Shown here: in pieces, positions 1 to 8,619 of the stretch
Position numbering within the stretch: the stretch's first letter is position 1
How the letters are laid out: every line of letters starts with the position of its first letter
Assembly: GCF_025499465.1 (NCBI RefSeq)
Contig: NZ_JAIMCA010000001.1
Coordinates: forward strand, 434,001 to 498,000
Origin: Allobosea sp. BH3
Lineage (GTDB): Bacteria; Pseudomonadota; Alphaproteobacteria; Rhizobiales; Beijerinckiaceae
Reading direction: 5' to 3'
Length of the DNA: 64,000 nt
Position numbers and translations under genes: made by a program
The notes under the pieces: model-generated
What the model was told of the DNA's origin: nothing
The model's input: the letters and a program-made list of their open reading frames with translations, nothing else
The model's database searches: none

Positions 1-115
1 GGCGATCGCGCTCCAGCCCGACGCCATCGGAAGGGCGGTGCGCTACGCGCTGGAGCAGCCCGAAGACGTCGACGTCAACGAGATCGTCGTTCGCCCGACG
101 AAGGCACCTCACTGA
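1..115 (+). CDS. 3' end of a YdfG-like short-chain dehydrogenase (partial)
   Basis: Only the last 37 codons are present, read from base 2 to the TGA at 113-115. The tail (ALQPDAIGRAVRYALEQP, then DVNEIVVRPT) is typical of the C-terminus of NADP-dependent 3-hydroxy-acid dehydrogenases of the YdfG type. In that family this segment follows the substrate loop and ends the last Rossmann strand. The TGA shares its final A with the ATG of the next gene (TGATG), so the two are probably translationally coupled. The active site lies outside the window, so the substrate cannot be judged. Confidence 0.75.
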   Translation, partial: AIALQPDAIGRAVRYALEQPEDVDVNEIVVRPTKAPH

Positions 116-462
116 TGCGGGCCGCGGGTCTCACGCTGACAGCCGGCTTCATGGCGGCTTACGCAACTCTCCCCTCGGCAGAAACGACAATGCAGCAGGC
201 AAATCATCCTTTTGTCGGCATGTGGGTCACCGCCGACAACACGGTCCGCCACGAACTCTTGCCCAACGGCCGCTACGTCGAAGCCCGTGGCAACCGCGAG
301 GGTGCCTATCGCGGACGCTATGTCGTGACCGGCACCCACATTGAGTACTGGGACGACACGGGCTTCACCGCCGATGGCGACTTCGTCGAGCCCAACACCC
401 TGCATCACGGCGGCATGGTTCTGCACCGGCGCCAGCGGCCGTCGACGCCGACCTCTCCCTGA
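115..462 (+). CDS. Atu4866-domain protein
   Basis: This 115-residue protein has a hydrophobic N-terminus (residues 1-20) and a compact domain from about residue 30. Landmarks are FVGMWVTADNTVRHELLPNGRY, split here as FVGMW and RHELLPNGRY, then RGRYVVTGTHIEYWDDTGF and a closing MVLHRR. That pattern matches the small Atu4866 beta-barrel domain named after an Agrobacterium protein. Its biochemical role is unknown, and members often sit beside SDR dehydrogenases and NTF2-like proteins, as here. The ATG overlaps the stop of the upstream dehydrogenase. Whether the N-terminus is a cleaved signal is uncertain because the charged region is short. Confidence 0.75.
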   Translation: MRAAGLTLTAGFMAAYATLPSAETTMQQANHPFVGMWVTADNTVRHELLPNGRYVEARGNREGAYRGRYVVTGTHIEYWDDTGFTADGDFVEPNTLHHGGMVLHRRQRPSTPTSP

Positions 463-539
463 TCTTGCCGACCGTCTCGGCGGTTCCTGTCTTGGTGGCG
501 GGCCGCTTCTTTTTCCCTTTTCGCAGAAGGAGAATCTCG

Positions 540-1070
540 ATGACACTCAATACATTGCACCGGCGTGTGGCGAATGCCGCGCTCTATGGTGGGCTGATTG
601 GGTTTGCCGCCCTGACGGTCGTTCCGATGGTCGCGACGCCGGCGCACGCCGACGCATCCGCCACGGCACGCAACGAGACGATCGTCCGCGATGCGTTTCA
701 GCGTTGGGCTGCCGGGGAGAATGTGTTCCAGCATCTCCTGGCGCCAGACATCGTCTGGACGATTCCGGGCTCAAGCTCCGTCGCTCGTACCTATCGCGGC
801 ATGAACGATTTCGTCGAGAATGCGTCCGTGCCGCTGGTCAGCCGCCTTGCAACGCCGCTTGTCCCTCAGGTCCAGCGTATCTGGGCGGTCGAGGACCGCG
901 TCATGATCCGTTTCAACGCGGCCGCGACGACGACCGGCGGGCACCCCTATCGCAACCAGTTCGTCTGGTTCTTCCGGATGAAGGACGGAAAGGTCGCGGA
1001 AGCCGAGGCGTTCCTCGACCTCGCTGCCTATGAACAGGTCGTCGCCAACAATACGCCGCGGGCGAAATAA
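540..1070 (+). CDS. secreted NTF2-like (SnoaL-type) protein
   Basis: The start at 540 is chosen because AGAAGGAGA lies directly upstream; a longer frame from 465 has no ribosome site and would hide the signal peptide. The first 36 residues form a Sec-type signal (basic TLHRR, hydrophobic stretch, then ATPAHADA). The mature part is a cone-shaped NTF2 fold of about 140 residues: NETIVRDAFQRWAAGE, APDIVWTIPGSS, TYRGMNDFVE, then VMIRFNAAA and FVWFFRMKDGKVAEAEAFLD. The family includes isomerases, hydrolases and many members with no known function. It probably acts in the periplasm. It follows the Atu4866-domain gene by 77 bases and may share its transcript. Confidence 0.8.
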   Translation: MTLNTLHRRVANAALYGGLIGFAALTVVPMVATPAHADASATARNETIVRDAFQRWAAGENVFQHLLAPDIVWTIPGSSSVARTYRGMNDFVENASVPLVSRLATPLVPQVQRIWAVEDRVMIRFNAAATTTGGHPYRNQFVWFFRMKDGKVAEAEAFLDLAAYEQVVANNTPRAK

Positions 1071-1473
1071 GGACCCTCGCGCCGCGGAGCCCGCGGAAAG
1101 CCGCCGCTTGTATTGGGCGCGGTCACGCGCTCATCCGAGCCTCTCGAATTGGTCGTGTGCCCGCTTTCCGGTAACGTCCCAATGTCCCCTCCTGGCGCTT
1201 GCGGAACCTACCGGCCGCTTTTGGAGGTGATACTTGCTGACAAAAGACACCACCCACGCCAACCTGATCGACCGGCGCCGATAAGGACCGCACTAGCGCG
1301 CTCCGATCCAATTCTACCAATCACGTGAGTAATTTCGCGATCGCAACGCTACTTACTCGCAGCGCCGCAGATTCGGCTGACGTCGATCGCCCGAGCGGGC
1401 TCAGCGCATCTAAGTGCTGGCGCCCGCTTTCGATAAACATCGTTGCCTCAGCCAAGCCGGAGAGGAACCGGCT
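1071..1473. other. intergenic region with no convincing gene
   Basis: About 400 bases separate the NTF2-like gene from the convergent deacetylase-fold gene. I see no tRNA cloverleaf and no poly-T terminator. The only structure noticed is TCACGTGA near 1321-1328 and a loose GAGTAA/TTACTC pair around 1325-1358. A 71-codon open frame at 1113-1328 has no ribosome site or recognisable fold. Confidence 0.5.
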
Positions 1474-2295
1474 CTATTCGTGAGCGCTCGACCAAGCTTC
1501 GGCGACTTCGGTACCGGTCGCGAACCAGACGCCCGGGAAGGTCCGGATAAATGCGATCAGTTCGCGGATCAGCGCGATGCGGCTCGGGCGCCCGCCGAAC
1601 TGCGGGTGGAAGATGATGTCGTAGAGCCCGCCCCAGCGGTAGATTTCCTGGAACTCCGCCTTGTAGATCGCGAGCAGGTGCTCATTGGTGCAGATCGTGC
1701 GCGGCGTCTTGGCCGAGAACATCGCATAGGGTGCGTCATCCAGGCTCCAGTGCCAGGGCAGTTCGATCGGCCCCTTGGAACCGTCCTCCAGCACATGGCG
1801 ATAGGGGTTGATGTCATCCATCAACGAGGAATCGTAGAGGAAGCCGTGCTTCTGCAGCAGCTTGAACAGGCCGGACGAGACCTCGCCGGCCGGCGAGCGA
1901 TAGCCCTTCGGCACGACGCCGACGGTACGCTTGAGGGCTTCGAGCCCCTTCTCCATCTCCTCGATCTCGCCCTCGGGGTCACCGCTGACCCATTTGTGCG
2001 AATAGGAGTGGTGGCCGACCTCGTGGCCGTCCTTGAGGATCATCTCGACGCGGTCGGTGTGGTTCTCCGCCGTCCAGCCCGGCACGAAGAAGGTCGCCTT
2101 GATCTCCTCATCGCGCAGCGTGTCGAGGATCTTGGGCACGCCGACCTTGGCGCCGTAGCGGCCCTGGCTCAGCACACCGGGGCGCACCGCGTTCTCGGGG
2201 TCACGCGAGGTCCAGAGGGTCTCGGCATCGAAGTCGAAGGTCAGCATCACGGCGCAGCGCGCACCGTTGGGCCATTTAACGCTCATGTCGTGCAT
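1474..2295 (-). CDS. polysaccharide-deacetylase-fold hydrolase (PuuE / cyclic-imidase type)
   Basis: This 273-residue NodB-fold protein keeps the metal site of the family: TFDFDAE at residues 19-25 supplies the catalytic and metal aspartates, and HSYSH at 95-99 supplies two histidines. YRSPAGE in mid-protein and FHPQ near the end are further family motifs. There is no signal peptide, so it is cytoplasmic. The closest subgroup by motif contains PgdA-like deacetylases, PuuE-type allantoinases and cyclic-imide hydrolases, several of which open C-N bonds of small molecules. The start at 2295 has GAGGATG upstream. It is the last gene of the importer operon, 18 bases after an SDR, so action on the imported compound is more likely than on cell wall. 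Confidence 0.85.
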   Translation of the reverse strand: MHDMSVKWPNGARCAVMLTFDFDAETLWTSRDPENAVRPGVLSQGRYGAKVGVPKILDTLRDEEIKATFFVPGWTAENHTDRVEMILKDGHEVGHHSYSHKWVSGDPEGEIEEMEKGLEALKRTVGVVPKGYRSPAGEVSSGLFKLLQKHGFLYDSSLMDDINPYRHVLEDGSKGPIELPWHWSLDDAPYAMFSAKTPRTICTNEHLLAIYKAEFQEIYRWGGLYDIIFHPQFGGRPSRIALIRELIAFIRTFPGVWFATGTEVAEAWSSAHE

Positions 2296-2313
2296 CGTGG
2301 CATCCTCACGTGT

Positions 2314-3061
<748 letters not shown>

Positions 3062-3081
<20 letters not shown>

Positions 3082-3838
3082 CGACAGGCAGCGCGACGCC
3101 GGTGGTGAAGCCAGCGTCGTCGCTGAGGAGATACATCACGGCGCCGGCGACCTCGTCCGGCGTACCGAAGCGGTTCATCGGGTGGCGCGATTTCTGGAAG
3201 GCGGCGCGCGCGGCCTGCGCTGCCGCGTCGCCAGCCTGCGCGATGGAGCGGTCGCTCATCGGGCTGTCGATCGTGCCGGGGCAGACGCAGTTGAAACGGA
3301 TATTCTCGGTGGCGTGGTTGAGCGCGAGGCTCTTCGTCAGCAGCGTGACCGCGCCCTTGCTGGCGGAATAGACCGAAAGCACGGGCGACCCCTGCAGACC
3401 GGCCGTCGAGGAGAACAAAACGACGGAGCCGCGCCCGAACTCGCGCATCTGCGGGACGAAGGCCTTAGCCGTCAGCCAGCAGCCCTTGACGTTGACGTCG
3501 AAGACGAGGTCCCACTCGTCCTCTGTCACCTCGATCGCGATCTTGGAGGGCCCGACGAGTCCTGCGGCCGCAACCAGAAGCTCGACCGGACCGAGCTCGG
3601 CAAGCGCCATGGCCGCAGCCCTTTCGAGGTCGGCGGCCGAGGTCACGTTGCCGGTGACGCTGATCGAGCCGGGGCAAAGAGCAGCCGTCTCGGCGAGGCC
3701 CCCGGGATCGCGGTCGAAGAGCAGGAGCTTCGCGCCTTCCCGCGCCAGCGCCTTGGCGCTGGCGCGCCCGAGCGCGCCGGCCGCGCCCGTTATCGCCGCG
3801 ACGCGGCCTTCGAACCGTCCGGTTCCCTGGGTGCCCAT
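3062..3838 (-). CDS. SDR family oxidoreductase with a divergent NNAG motif
   Basis: The protein has 258 residues. TGAAGALG gives the dinucleotide site, an Asp in LLLFDRD suggests NAD(H), and SSTAGLQGSPVLSVYSASK carries Ser and YSASK. The usual NNAG motif reads AAAG (VELLVAAAGLVG), so the Asn that helps orient the cofactor-binding helix is missing; the second Asn, in FDVNVKG, is kept. The C-terminus TGVALPVDGGRLA is normal. It sits between livF (45-base gap) and the second SDR (20-base overlap) in the operon. Two consecutive SDRs suggest two oxidation steps, or opposite stereochemistry, on one substrate. Confidence 0.88.
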
Positions 3839-3883
3839 GATCGTGACCTCGCAGATGGCGGCGGGAGCGGTGTTGCCTCGCGG

Positions 3884-4600
3884 CTAGTGCTCGCTTCCGC
3901 CGAGGTAGAATTCCTGGAGTTCTTCCATGGCGACGCCGTCGCCGACTTCGCGCTCATAGGCGATGCGCCCGCCCCGGATGACGTAGATGTGGTCGGCGAT
4001 ATCGAGCGCCATGCCGACATTCTGCTCGACGAGAAGGAGTGTCAGGCCGAGATCGCGCAAGCCGAGGATCGCCTCGGCAATCTCCTCGACGATGCGCGGG
4101 GCGAGCGCAGCTGAAGGCTCGTCGAGCAGCAGCACGCTGGGGCGTGCCATCAGCGAACGGCCGATCGAAAGCATCTGGCGCTCGCCGCCGGAAAGCATGC
4201 CGGCATTGACCTTTCGGCGCTCGCGCAGGCGCTTGAAGCGAATGTATACGGCCTCGAGGTCATGGGCGATGCCGGCGCGGTCCGAGCGGCGGTGATAGGC
4301 GCCCATCAGCAGGTTCTCCTCGACGCTCATCGCGGCGAAGACCTCCTTGCCCTGCGGCACCATGGAAAGCCCGAGCGCCGAGCGCCTTTCGGCCGGCACG
4401 TCGTTGATGACCTCGCCGTTGAGCTCGACCGTGCCTTCCTGCACGTCGACGAGGCCGACGGTCGCCTTCAGGGTCGTCGACTTGCCAGTGCCGTTGCCGC
4501 CCAGCAAGGCGACGAGGCCGCCGGTCGGGACCGTGAGGCTGACCCCGTGCAGGATGCGGGTGCGGCCGTAGCCGGCGACAATGTTCTCAAGCCTGAGCAC
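3884..4600 (-). CDS. livF: Liv-type ABC transporter ATP-binding protein (LivF)
   Basis: A 238-residue cytoplasmic ATPase of the branched-chain amino acid/amide importer class. Walker A is GGNGTGKST at residues 34-42, the signature is LSGGERQ, and Walker B is LLLDEPSAAL. GLSMVPQGKEVFAAMSVEEN is the Q-loop segment typical of LivF (VPQGKEVF). It pairs with LivG under the two permeases. Its start overlaps the livG stop by 14 bases. In this class of importer many members carry aromatic acids, amides or urea instead of amino acids, and the neighbouring P450 and acylase genes point that way. Confidence 0.95.
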   Translation of the reverse strand: MLRLENIVAGYGRTRILHGVSLTVPTGGLVALLGGNGTGKSTTLKATVGLVDVQEGTVELNGEVINDVPAERRSALGLSMVPQGKEVFAAMSVEENLLMGAYHRRSDRAGIAHDLEAVYIRFKRLRERRKVNAGMLSGGERQMLSIGRSLMARPSVLLLDEPSAALAPRIVEEIAEAILGLRDLGLTLLLVEQNVGMALDIADHIYVIRGGRIAYEREVGDGVAMEELQEFYLGGSEH

Positions 4601-5372
4601 GGCGCTTCCACCCCGATCCGATATAGGCCTCCACCACGACCGGGTCCTTCACCACCACATCCGGCGCGCCCTCGGCGATCTTCTTGCCGGAATCGAGCAC
4701 GACGACGCGGTCACACAGGTCCCGCACCACGCGCATCACGTGCTCGACGAGCAGGATGGAGATGCCGAACTCGTCGCGCAGGCGGCGGATCAGGGCGATC
4801 AGCTTGTCGACATTGGGCGGCGAGAGGCCGGCAGCCGGCTCGTCGAGCACGAGCAGCGTCGGCTCGCTCATCAGCCCGCGCGCGATCTCTACCATGCGCT
4901 GCTGGCCGATCGACATAGCGGTGACGGGACGGTCTGCGAACTCCTGCAGGTCGAACCAGGCGAGCAGCTCGCGCGCCTTAACGCGAGCCCGGGCGTCTTC
5001 TGCCCGGGAATCGGCGCGGCCGAAAAAGGAATCGACCACGCTCGTCTTCATGCGCATGTGGTTGGCGAGGACGAGGTTCTCCTCGACGCTGAGCGACTGG
5101 AACAGCCGCAGCATCTGGAAGGACCGGGCCATGCCGGCACGAGCCCGCCTGTGCAGCGCCATGCGCGCGATGTCGGCGCCGTTGAACGAGAGCGAGCCCT
5201 CGTCGGCCATCATCTCGCCGGTGACGAGGTTGACCATGGTCGATTTGCCGGAGCCGTTCGGGCCGATCAGCCCGAGGATCTGCCCTTTCTCGACCGCAAG
5301 GTCGACCGCATCGACCGCCACCACCCCGCCGAAGCGCTTGGTGATGCCCCTGGCCTCGATGATAGCGCTCAT
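4587..5372 (-). CDS. livG: Liv-type ABC transporter ATP-binding protein (LivG)
   Basis: The chosen ATG at 5372 forms a 4-base ATGA overlap with the livM stop; the same frame stays open further upstream but only as a shadow of livM. The 261-residue product starts SAIIEARGITKRFGG and has Walker A GPNGSGKST. Its signature is unusual: MSIGQQRMVEIARG replaces LSGGQ with MSIGQ. Walker B is LLVLDEPAAGL, and the LivG-type AAGLSPPNVDKL segment follows. It forms the ATPase heterodimer with LivF on the cytoplasmic side. Confidence 0.95.
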   Translation of the reverse strand: MSAIIEARGITKRFGGVVAVDAVDLAVEKGQILGLIGPNGSGKSTMVNLVTGEMMADEGSLSFNGADIARMALHRRARAGMARSFQMLRLFQSLSVEENLVLANHMRMKTSVVDSFFGRADSRAEDARARVKARELLAWFDLQEFADRPVTAMSIGQQRMVEIARGLMSEPTLLVLDEPAAGLSPPNVDKLIALIRRLRDEFGISILLVEHVMRVVRDLCDRVVVLDSGKKIAEGAPDVVVKDPVVVEAYIGSGWKRRAQA

Positions 5373-6301
5373 CGGGCAGCCCTCTTGCGCAGCCGGCCGA
5401 TGACACCTTCCGGCATCAGCGTGATGGCGAGGACGAGCAGGACGCCGTAGATCAGCATCTTGTATTCGGCGAACTTGCCGAGAAGCTCCGGCACCAGCAC
5501 GAGGAAGACCGCGCCGAGGATCGGGCCAATGAATGTGCCGCGCCCGCCGAGCACCATCATCGCCACCACGGTAGCGGAGATCCAGATCGTGTAGTCGTCC
5601 GGGGTGACGCCGCGCAAGGCATGCGCCGTCAGGACGCCAGCCACGCCGGCGAGCGCGGCCGAAGCGACGAAGGCGGACAGCTTGCCGCGGGTCGTGTCGA
5701 TGCCGACGGCGGCGGCCAGCGTCTCGTCGTCGCGTATAGCGATCCATTCGGAGCCAATCCGGGAATGGGCGAGGCGCCAGGCGACGAGCAGGCAGATCAC
5801 CGAGACCGCCAAAGTCAGCCAGTAATAGGAACGCAGCGAGCCCATCTCGATGGTGACGAAGCCGAGGTTCAGCGGCGCGGGATTGGCGAGGCTCAGGCCC
5901 ACCTGCCCGCCGGTGAAGCTCGTCCATTGCGAAATCGTCAGGTAGACGATCGTCTGGAAGGCGATGGTGACGATGGCAAGGAAATGCCCTTTGAGCCGCA
6001 GCGCCGGAATGCCCAGCAGCAGCCCGAACAGCCCTGCGACGAGCGCGCCCGCCGGCAGGTTGAGCCAGATCGGGCTGCCCATGTCGCGGTTCAGAATCGC
6101 CGCCGTATAGGCGCCGAGACCGTAGAAGGCGCCGGTTGCGAAGGAGAACTGGCCGCAATAGCCGGCGACGAGATCGAGCCCGACAGCGAGGATGATGAAG
6201 AACAGCATCATCATCAGCACATTGGTCTCGTAGCCGCCCAGGAAGAACGGCGCGAAGGCGAGCGCGAGCGCGATACCGAGGCCGGTGAGATAGGGCTTCA
6301 T
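5369..6301 (-). CDS. livM: Liv-type ABC transporter permease (LivM)
   Basis: An inner-membrane protein of 310 residues with about eight to ten hydrophobic segments. The LivM hallmark GLDLVAGYCGQFSFATGAFYGLGAY, seen here as DLVAGYCGQ and GAFYGLGAY, lies near residues 42-65. LRLKGHFLAIVTIAF near 105 is the conserved cytoplasmic loop that contacts the ATPases. The gene overlaps livH and livG by four bases on either side, so the transporter genes are tightly coupled. It forms the channel with LivH. Confidence 0.95.
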   Translation of the reverse strand: MKPYLTGLGIALALAFAPFFLGGYETNVLMMMLFFIILAVGLDLVAGYCGQFSFATGAFYGLGAYTAAILNRDMGSPIWLNLPAGALVAGLFGLLLGIPALRLKGHFLAIVTIAFQTIVYLTISQWTSFTGGQVGLSLANPAPLNLGFVTIEMGSLRSYYWLTLAVSVICLLVAWRLAHSRIGSEWIAIRDDETLAAAVGIDTTRGKLSAFVASAALAGVAGVLTAHALRGVTPDDYTIWISATVVAMMVLGGRGTFIGPILGAVFLVLVPELLGKFAEYKMLIYGVLLVLAITLMPEGVIGRLRKRAAR

Positions 6302-7188
6302 GAGCGCTCGGCCACCTTGCCGAAGAGGCCCTGCGGCCTGAACAGCAGCATCAGGATGACGATGACGAAGCCGACGATGTCGCGCATGCCGTTGGCGAGA
6401 TAGGCCGAGGTCAGCGACTCGGTGATGCCGAGCAGTAGGCCGGCGACTGCCGCACCCGCGACATTGCCCATGCCGCCGAGGATGACGACCGTGAAGGCCT
6501 TCAGCGCGATCATGTTGCCGACGACCGGATAGACGAAGAAGATCGAGGACATCAGCATGCCGGCGATGCCGGCGAGTCCCGCCCCGACCATGAAGGTCAC
6601 CACCGCGACCGACTGGATGCGGACGCCACAGAGCCGCGCCACGGTGGGGTGCTGGGCCATGGCGCGTAGGCTGCGGCCTGTCCAGGTATATTTCAGGATG
6701 ACATAGAGCACACCGATCAGGATCACCATGGTGAGCGGGATCAGCGTGCGCTGCTGCGGCAGGAAGACGGGCCCGAAATCGGTCGGGATCGAAGCCAGGA
6801 TCGGGATCTTCGAGACGTCGAGGTTGAGCCGCTGCGGTTGCGGCCCCATCACCACCAATGCGGCGTTCTGCAGCGCGACCGCGAGCCCGAAGGAGGAGAT
6901 GATCGAGTTCGTCGCGTCATGGCTCTTGAGGGGCTTGTGCAGGATCGCCTCGGCCAGCAGGCCGATGACCGCGGCGGCAAGCAGCACCACCGCGATCGCG
7001 GCGAACACCGGCAGCTTGAGCACCGTGATCGCGAGAATGCCGACATAGCCGCCGATCATGTAGAACTCGCCATGAGCGAAGTTCACCACGCCGAGGATGC
7101 CGAAGATCAGCGTCAGGCCAACGGCGACGAGCACATAGGTCGAGCCCGTCACGACGCCGTTGGCGACGTATTGAAGAAACAGATCCAT
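6298..7188 (-). CDS. livH: Liv-type ABC transporter permease (LivH)
   Basis: The start at 7188 (MDLFLQYVANGVVTGS) is the family-typical N-terminus; an upstream in-frame extension to 7305 overlaps the binding-protein gene and has no family match. The 296-residue membrane protein has the LivH motifs GLTLIFGILGVVNFAHGEFY near residues 24-43, here cited as TLIFGILGVVNFAHGE, and a long loop ending in YTWTGRSLRAMAQ. It is translated 25 bases after the binding-protein stop, so transporter subunits are expressed together from the promoter upstream of 8365. Confidence 0.95.
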   Translation of the reverse strand: MDLFLQYVANGVVTGSTYVLVAVGLTLIFGILGVVNFAHGEFYMIGGYVGILAITVLKLPVFAAIAVVLLAAAVIGLLAEAILHKPLKSHDATNSIISSFGLAVALQNAALVVMGPQPQRLNLDVSKIPILASIPTDFGPVFLPQQRTLIPLTMVILIGVLYVILKYTWTGRSLRAMAQHPTVARLCGVRIQSVAVVTFMVGAGLAGIAGMLMSSIFFVYPVVGNMIALKAFTVVILGGMGNVAGAAVAGLLLGITESLTSAYLANGMRDIVGFVIVILMLLFRPQGLFGKVAERS

Positions 7189-7213
7189 GATCTTGTCCGG
7201 ATGGAGGGCGGGC

Positions 7214-8365
7214 TCAGATGTCGAGCCGGCGCTTACCGTCCTTGATGACCGCGATGAAGTTCGGGAACTTGACGCTGCCCTTTTCGTCGAAGGCAGCGGT
7301 CGCACCCGCCGGCCCCTGCACGATCGGGAAGTCCTTCATCCCGCTCTTCAGCATCTTCTGGATCTCGAGGCCGTCCGACTTGCCAACGCGGCGCAGCGCC
7401 TCGATTGCGATGTTCGTCGAGTCGTAACCGAGCGAGGAGAAGGTATTGGCGTCGAAGTCGTGCTTCTTGCGCCAGCGCTCGGCGAAGGCCTTGCCGACCG
7501 GGTTGGGCGTTGAGGCCTCGAACAGGCTGGCGACCGCGAAGCCTTCGGAAGCAGGACCCGCAAGCTTGATGAAGTCATCCGAGAGCATGGAGCCTGAGCC
7601 GACGAACTGGGCCCTCAGACCGATCTCGGCCGCCTGGCGCAGGATGTTGGCGCCGTCGCCGGCCCAACCACCGATATAGACCGCCTCCGGACGCAGGCTG
7701 CGCAGACGCGTAAGCATCGACGAAAAGTCCTGCTCGCCCGCGTTGAACCCGTCTTTCGAGACGATCTGCCCGCCGACGCCGTTGACGACGCGCGTCACCT
7801 GCTCGGCCAGCGTGACGCCGTAATTGGTGTTGTCATGGATGATCGAGACCTTGGTCTTCTTGAACTTCTCGACGATCGCCTTCGCGGTATCCTCGCCTTG
7901 GGCGTTGCTGTCGGGCCAGGAGCGGAAGAACCACGGATCGCCGGCCGTGTTCTGGTCAGTGGCGCCGGCGCCGGTCGAGCCGCCGGAAAGCATCGGGATC
8001 TTGTATTCGGCCGCAACCTTCGAGGCCGCGATGGCGACCGCCGAGGCGTAGGTGCCGATGATGAAGGGCACCTTCTCGCGCTCGATCAGGCGGCGCACTG
8101 CGGTGACGCCCTTGGTCGAGTTGCTCTCGTCATCCTCGAGCACGAGTTCGATCTTGCGGCCGAGGACGCCGCCCTTCTCGTTCCACTCGGCGACCGCGAA
8201 CTGGAGACCCTGAACGATCTGGCGGCCTTCGATGCTCGCCGGGCCGGAGAAGGGCAGCATGCCGCCGATCTTCAGCGGCTCGCCGCTCTGCGCCCGAACG
8301 ATGGCGGGCGCTGCAACCGTGGCACCCATGGCAGCGAGGATTTGACGGCGGGACAACAGCGTCAT
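7214..8365 (-). CDS. Liv-type periplasmic substrate-binding protein, probable Tat signal
   Basis: The protein has 383 residues. The N-terminus SRRQILAAMG followed by a hydrophobic stretch and IVRAQ resembles a twin-arginine signal with cleavage near residue 26. The mature part is a Leu/Ile/Val-binding-protein fold (Peripla_BP_6): LKIGGMLPFSG, EDDESNSTKGVTAVRRLIE, then GTYASA and PMLSGGSTGAG in the ligand cleft. It is the first gene of an eight-gene operon. A perfect GTATCG-N5-CGATAC palindrome ends 40 bases before the first codon-side base at 8365, so the operon is probably controlled by the IclR protein at 11030-11809. The ligand cannot be read from sequence. Confidence 0.93.
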   Translation of the reverse strand: MTLLSRRQILAAMGATVAAPAIVRAQSGEPLKIGGMLPFSGPASIEGRQIVQGLQFAVAEWNEKGGVLGRKIELVLEDDESNSTKGVTAVRRLIEREKVPFIIGTYASAVAIAASKVAAEYKIPMLSGGSTGAGATDQNTAGDPWFFRSWPDSNAQGEDTAKAIVEKFKKTKVSIIHDNTNYGVTLAEQVTRVVNGVGGQIVSKDGFNAGEQDFSSMLTRLRSLRPEAVYIGGWAGDGANILRQAAEIGLRAQFVGSGSMLSDDFIKLAGPASEGFAVASLFEASTPNPVGKAFAERWRKKHDFDANTFSSLGYDSTNIAIEALRRVGKSDGLEIQKMLKSGMKDFPIVQGPAGATAAFDEKGSVKFPNFIAVIKDGKRRLDI

Positions 8366-8388
8366 GGGGAACCTCTCGAGCGCAGATC

Positions 8389-8405
8389 GTATCGGGCATC
8401 GATAC
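8389..8405. promoter_or_regulatory. predicted IclR box 1 (importer operon)
   Basis: GTATCGGGCATCGATAC is a perfect 6-5-6 inverted repeat that ends 24 bases upstream of the binding-protein ATG. The same layout occurs at 8564, 11914 and 14909. A second, shorter palindrome (TATCGATA) lies a few bases further upstream. The position suggests repression or activation close to the transcription start of the operon. Confidence 0.65.
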
Positions 8406-8563
8406 TTCTATATCGATAGTGATCCGGCTGCGACGAGGCTGTCAAATGGCGAATGAGTTCGGCACGTAGAAAATTTTTCAACTTTGCTCAAATTGCAGGC
8501 AACGAAAGCCGGGCTTGCAAAGGCTCCTTTCGACCCTCCATAAAGGAGTAAATCGAGACGATC

Positions 8564-8580
8564 GTATCGTTTAACGATAC
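8564..8580. promoter_or_regulatory. predicted IclR box 2 (acylase gene)
   Basis: GTATCGTTTAACGATAC is a perfect inverted repeat with the same 5-base spacer; with its flanking bases it becomes a 9-1-9 palindrome (8563-8581). It lies 39 bases upstream of the acylase start at 8620 and about 160 bases from box 1, so each divergent gene has its own copy. Confidence 0.65.
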
Positions 8581-8619
8581 GCCCACAGCCGCGTCGGATC
8601 GGACGGCAAGGAACAGCGC

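Noticed and set aside
1113..1328. A 71-codon frame whose middle (ELVVCPLSGN) recalls the start of Trm112/UPF0434 proteins.
   Set aside because: Only a few residues match, the rest is unlike that family, and there is no ribosome site; treated as chance.
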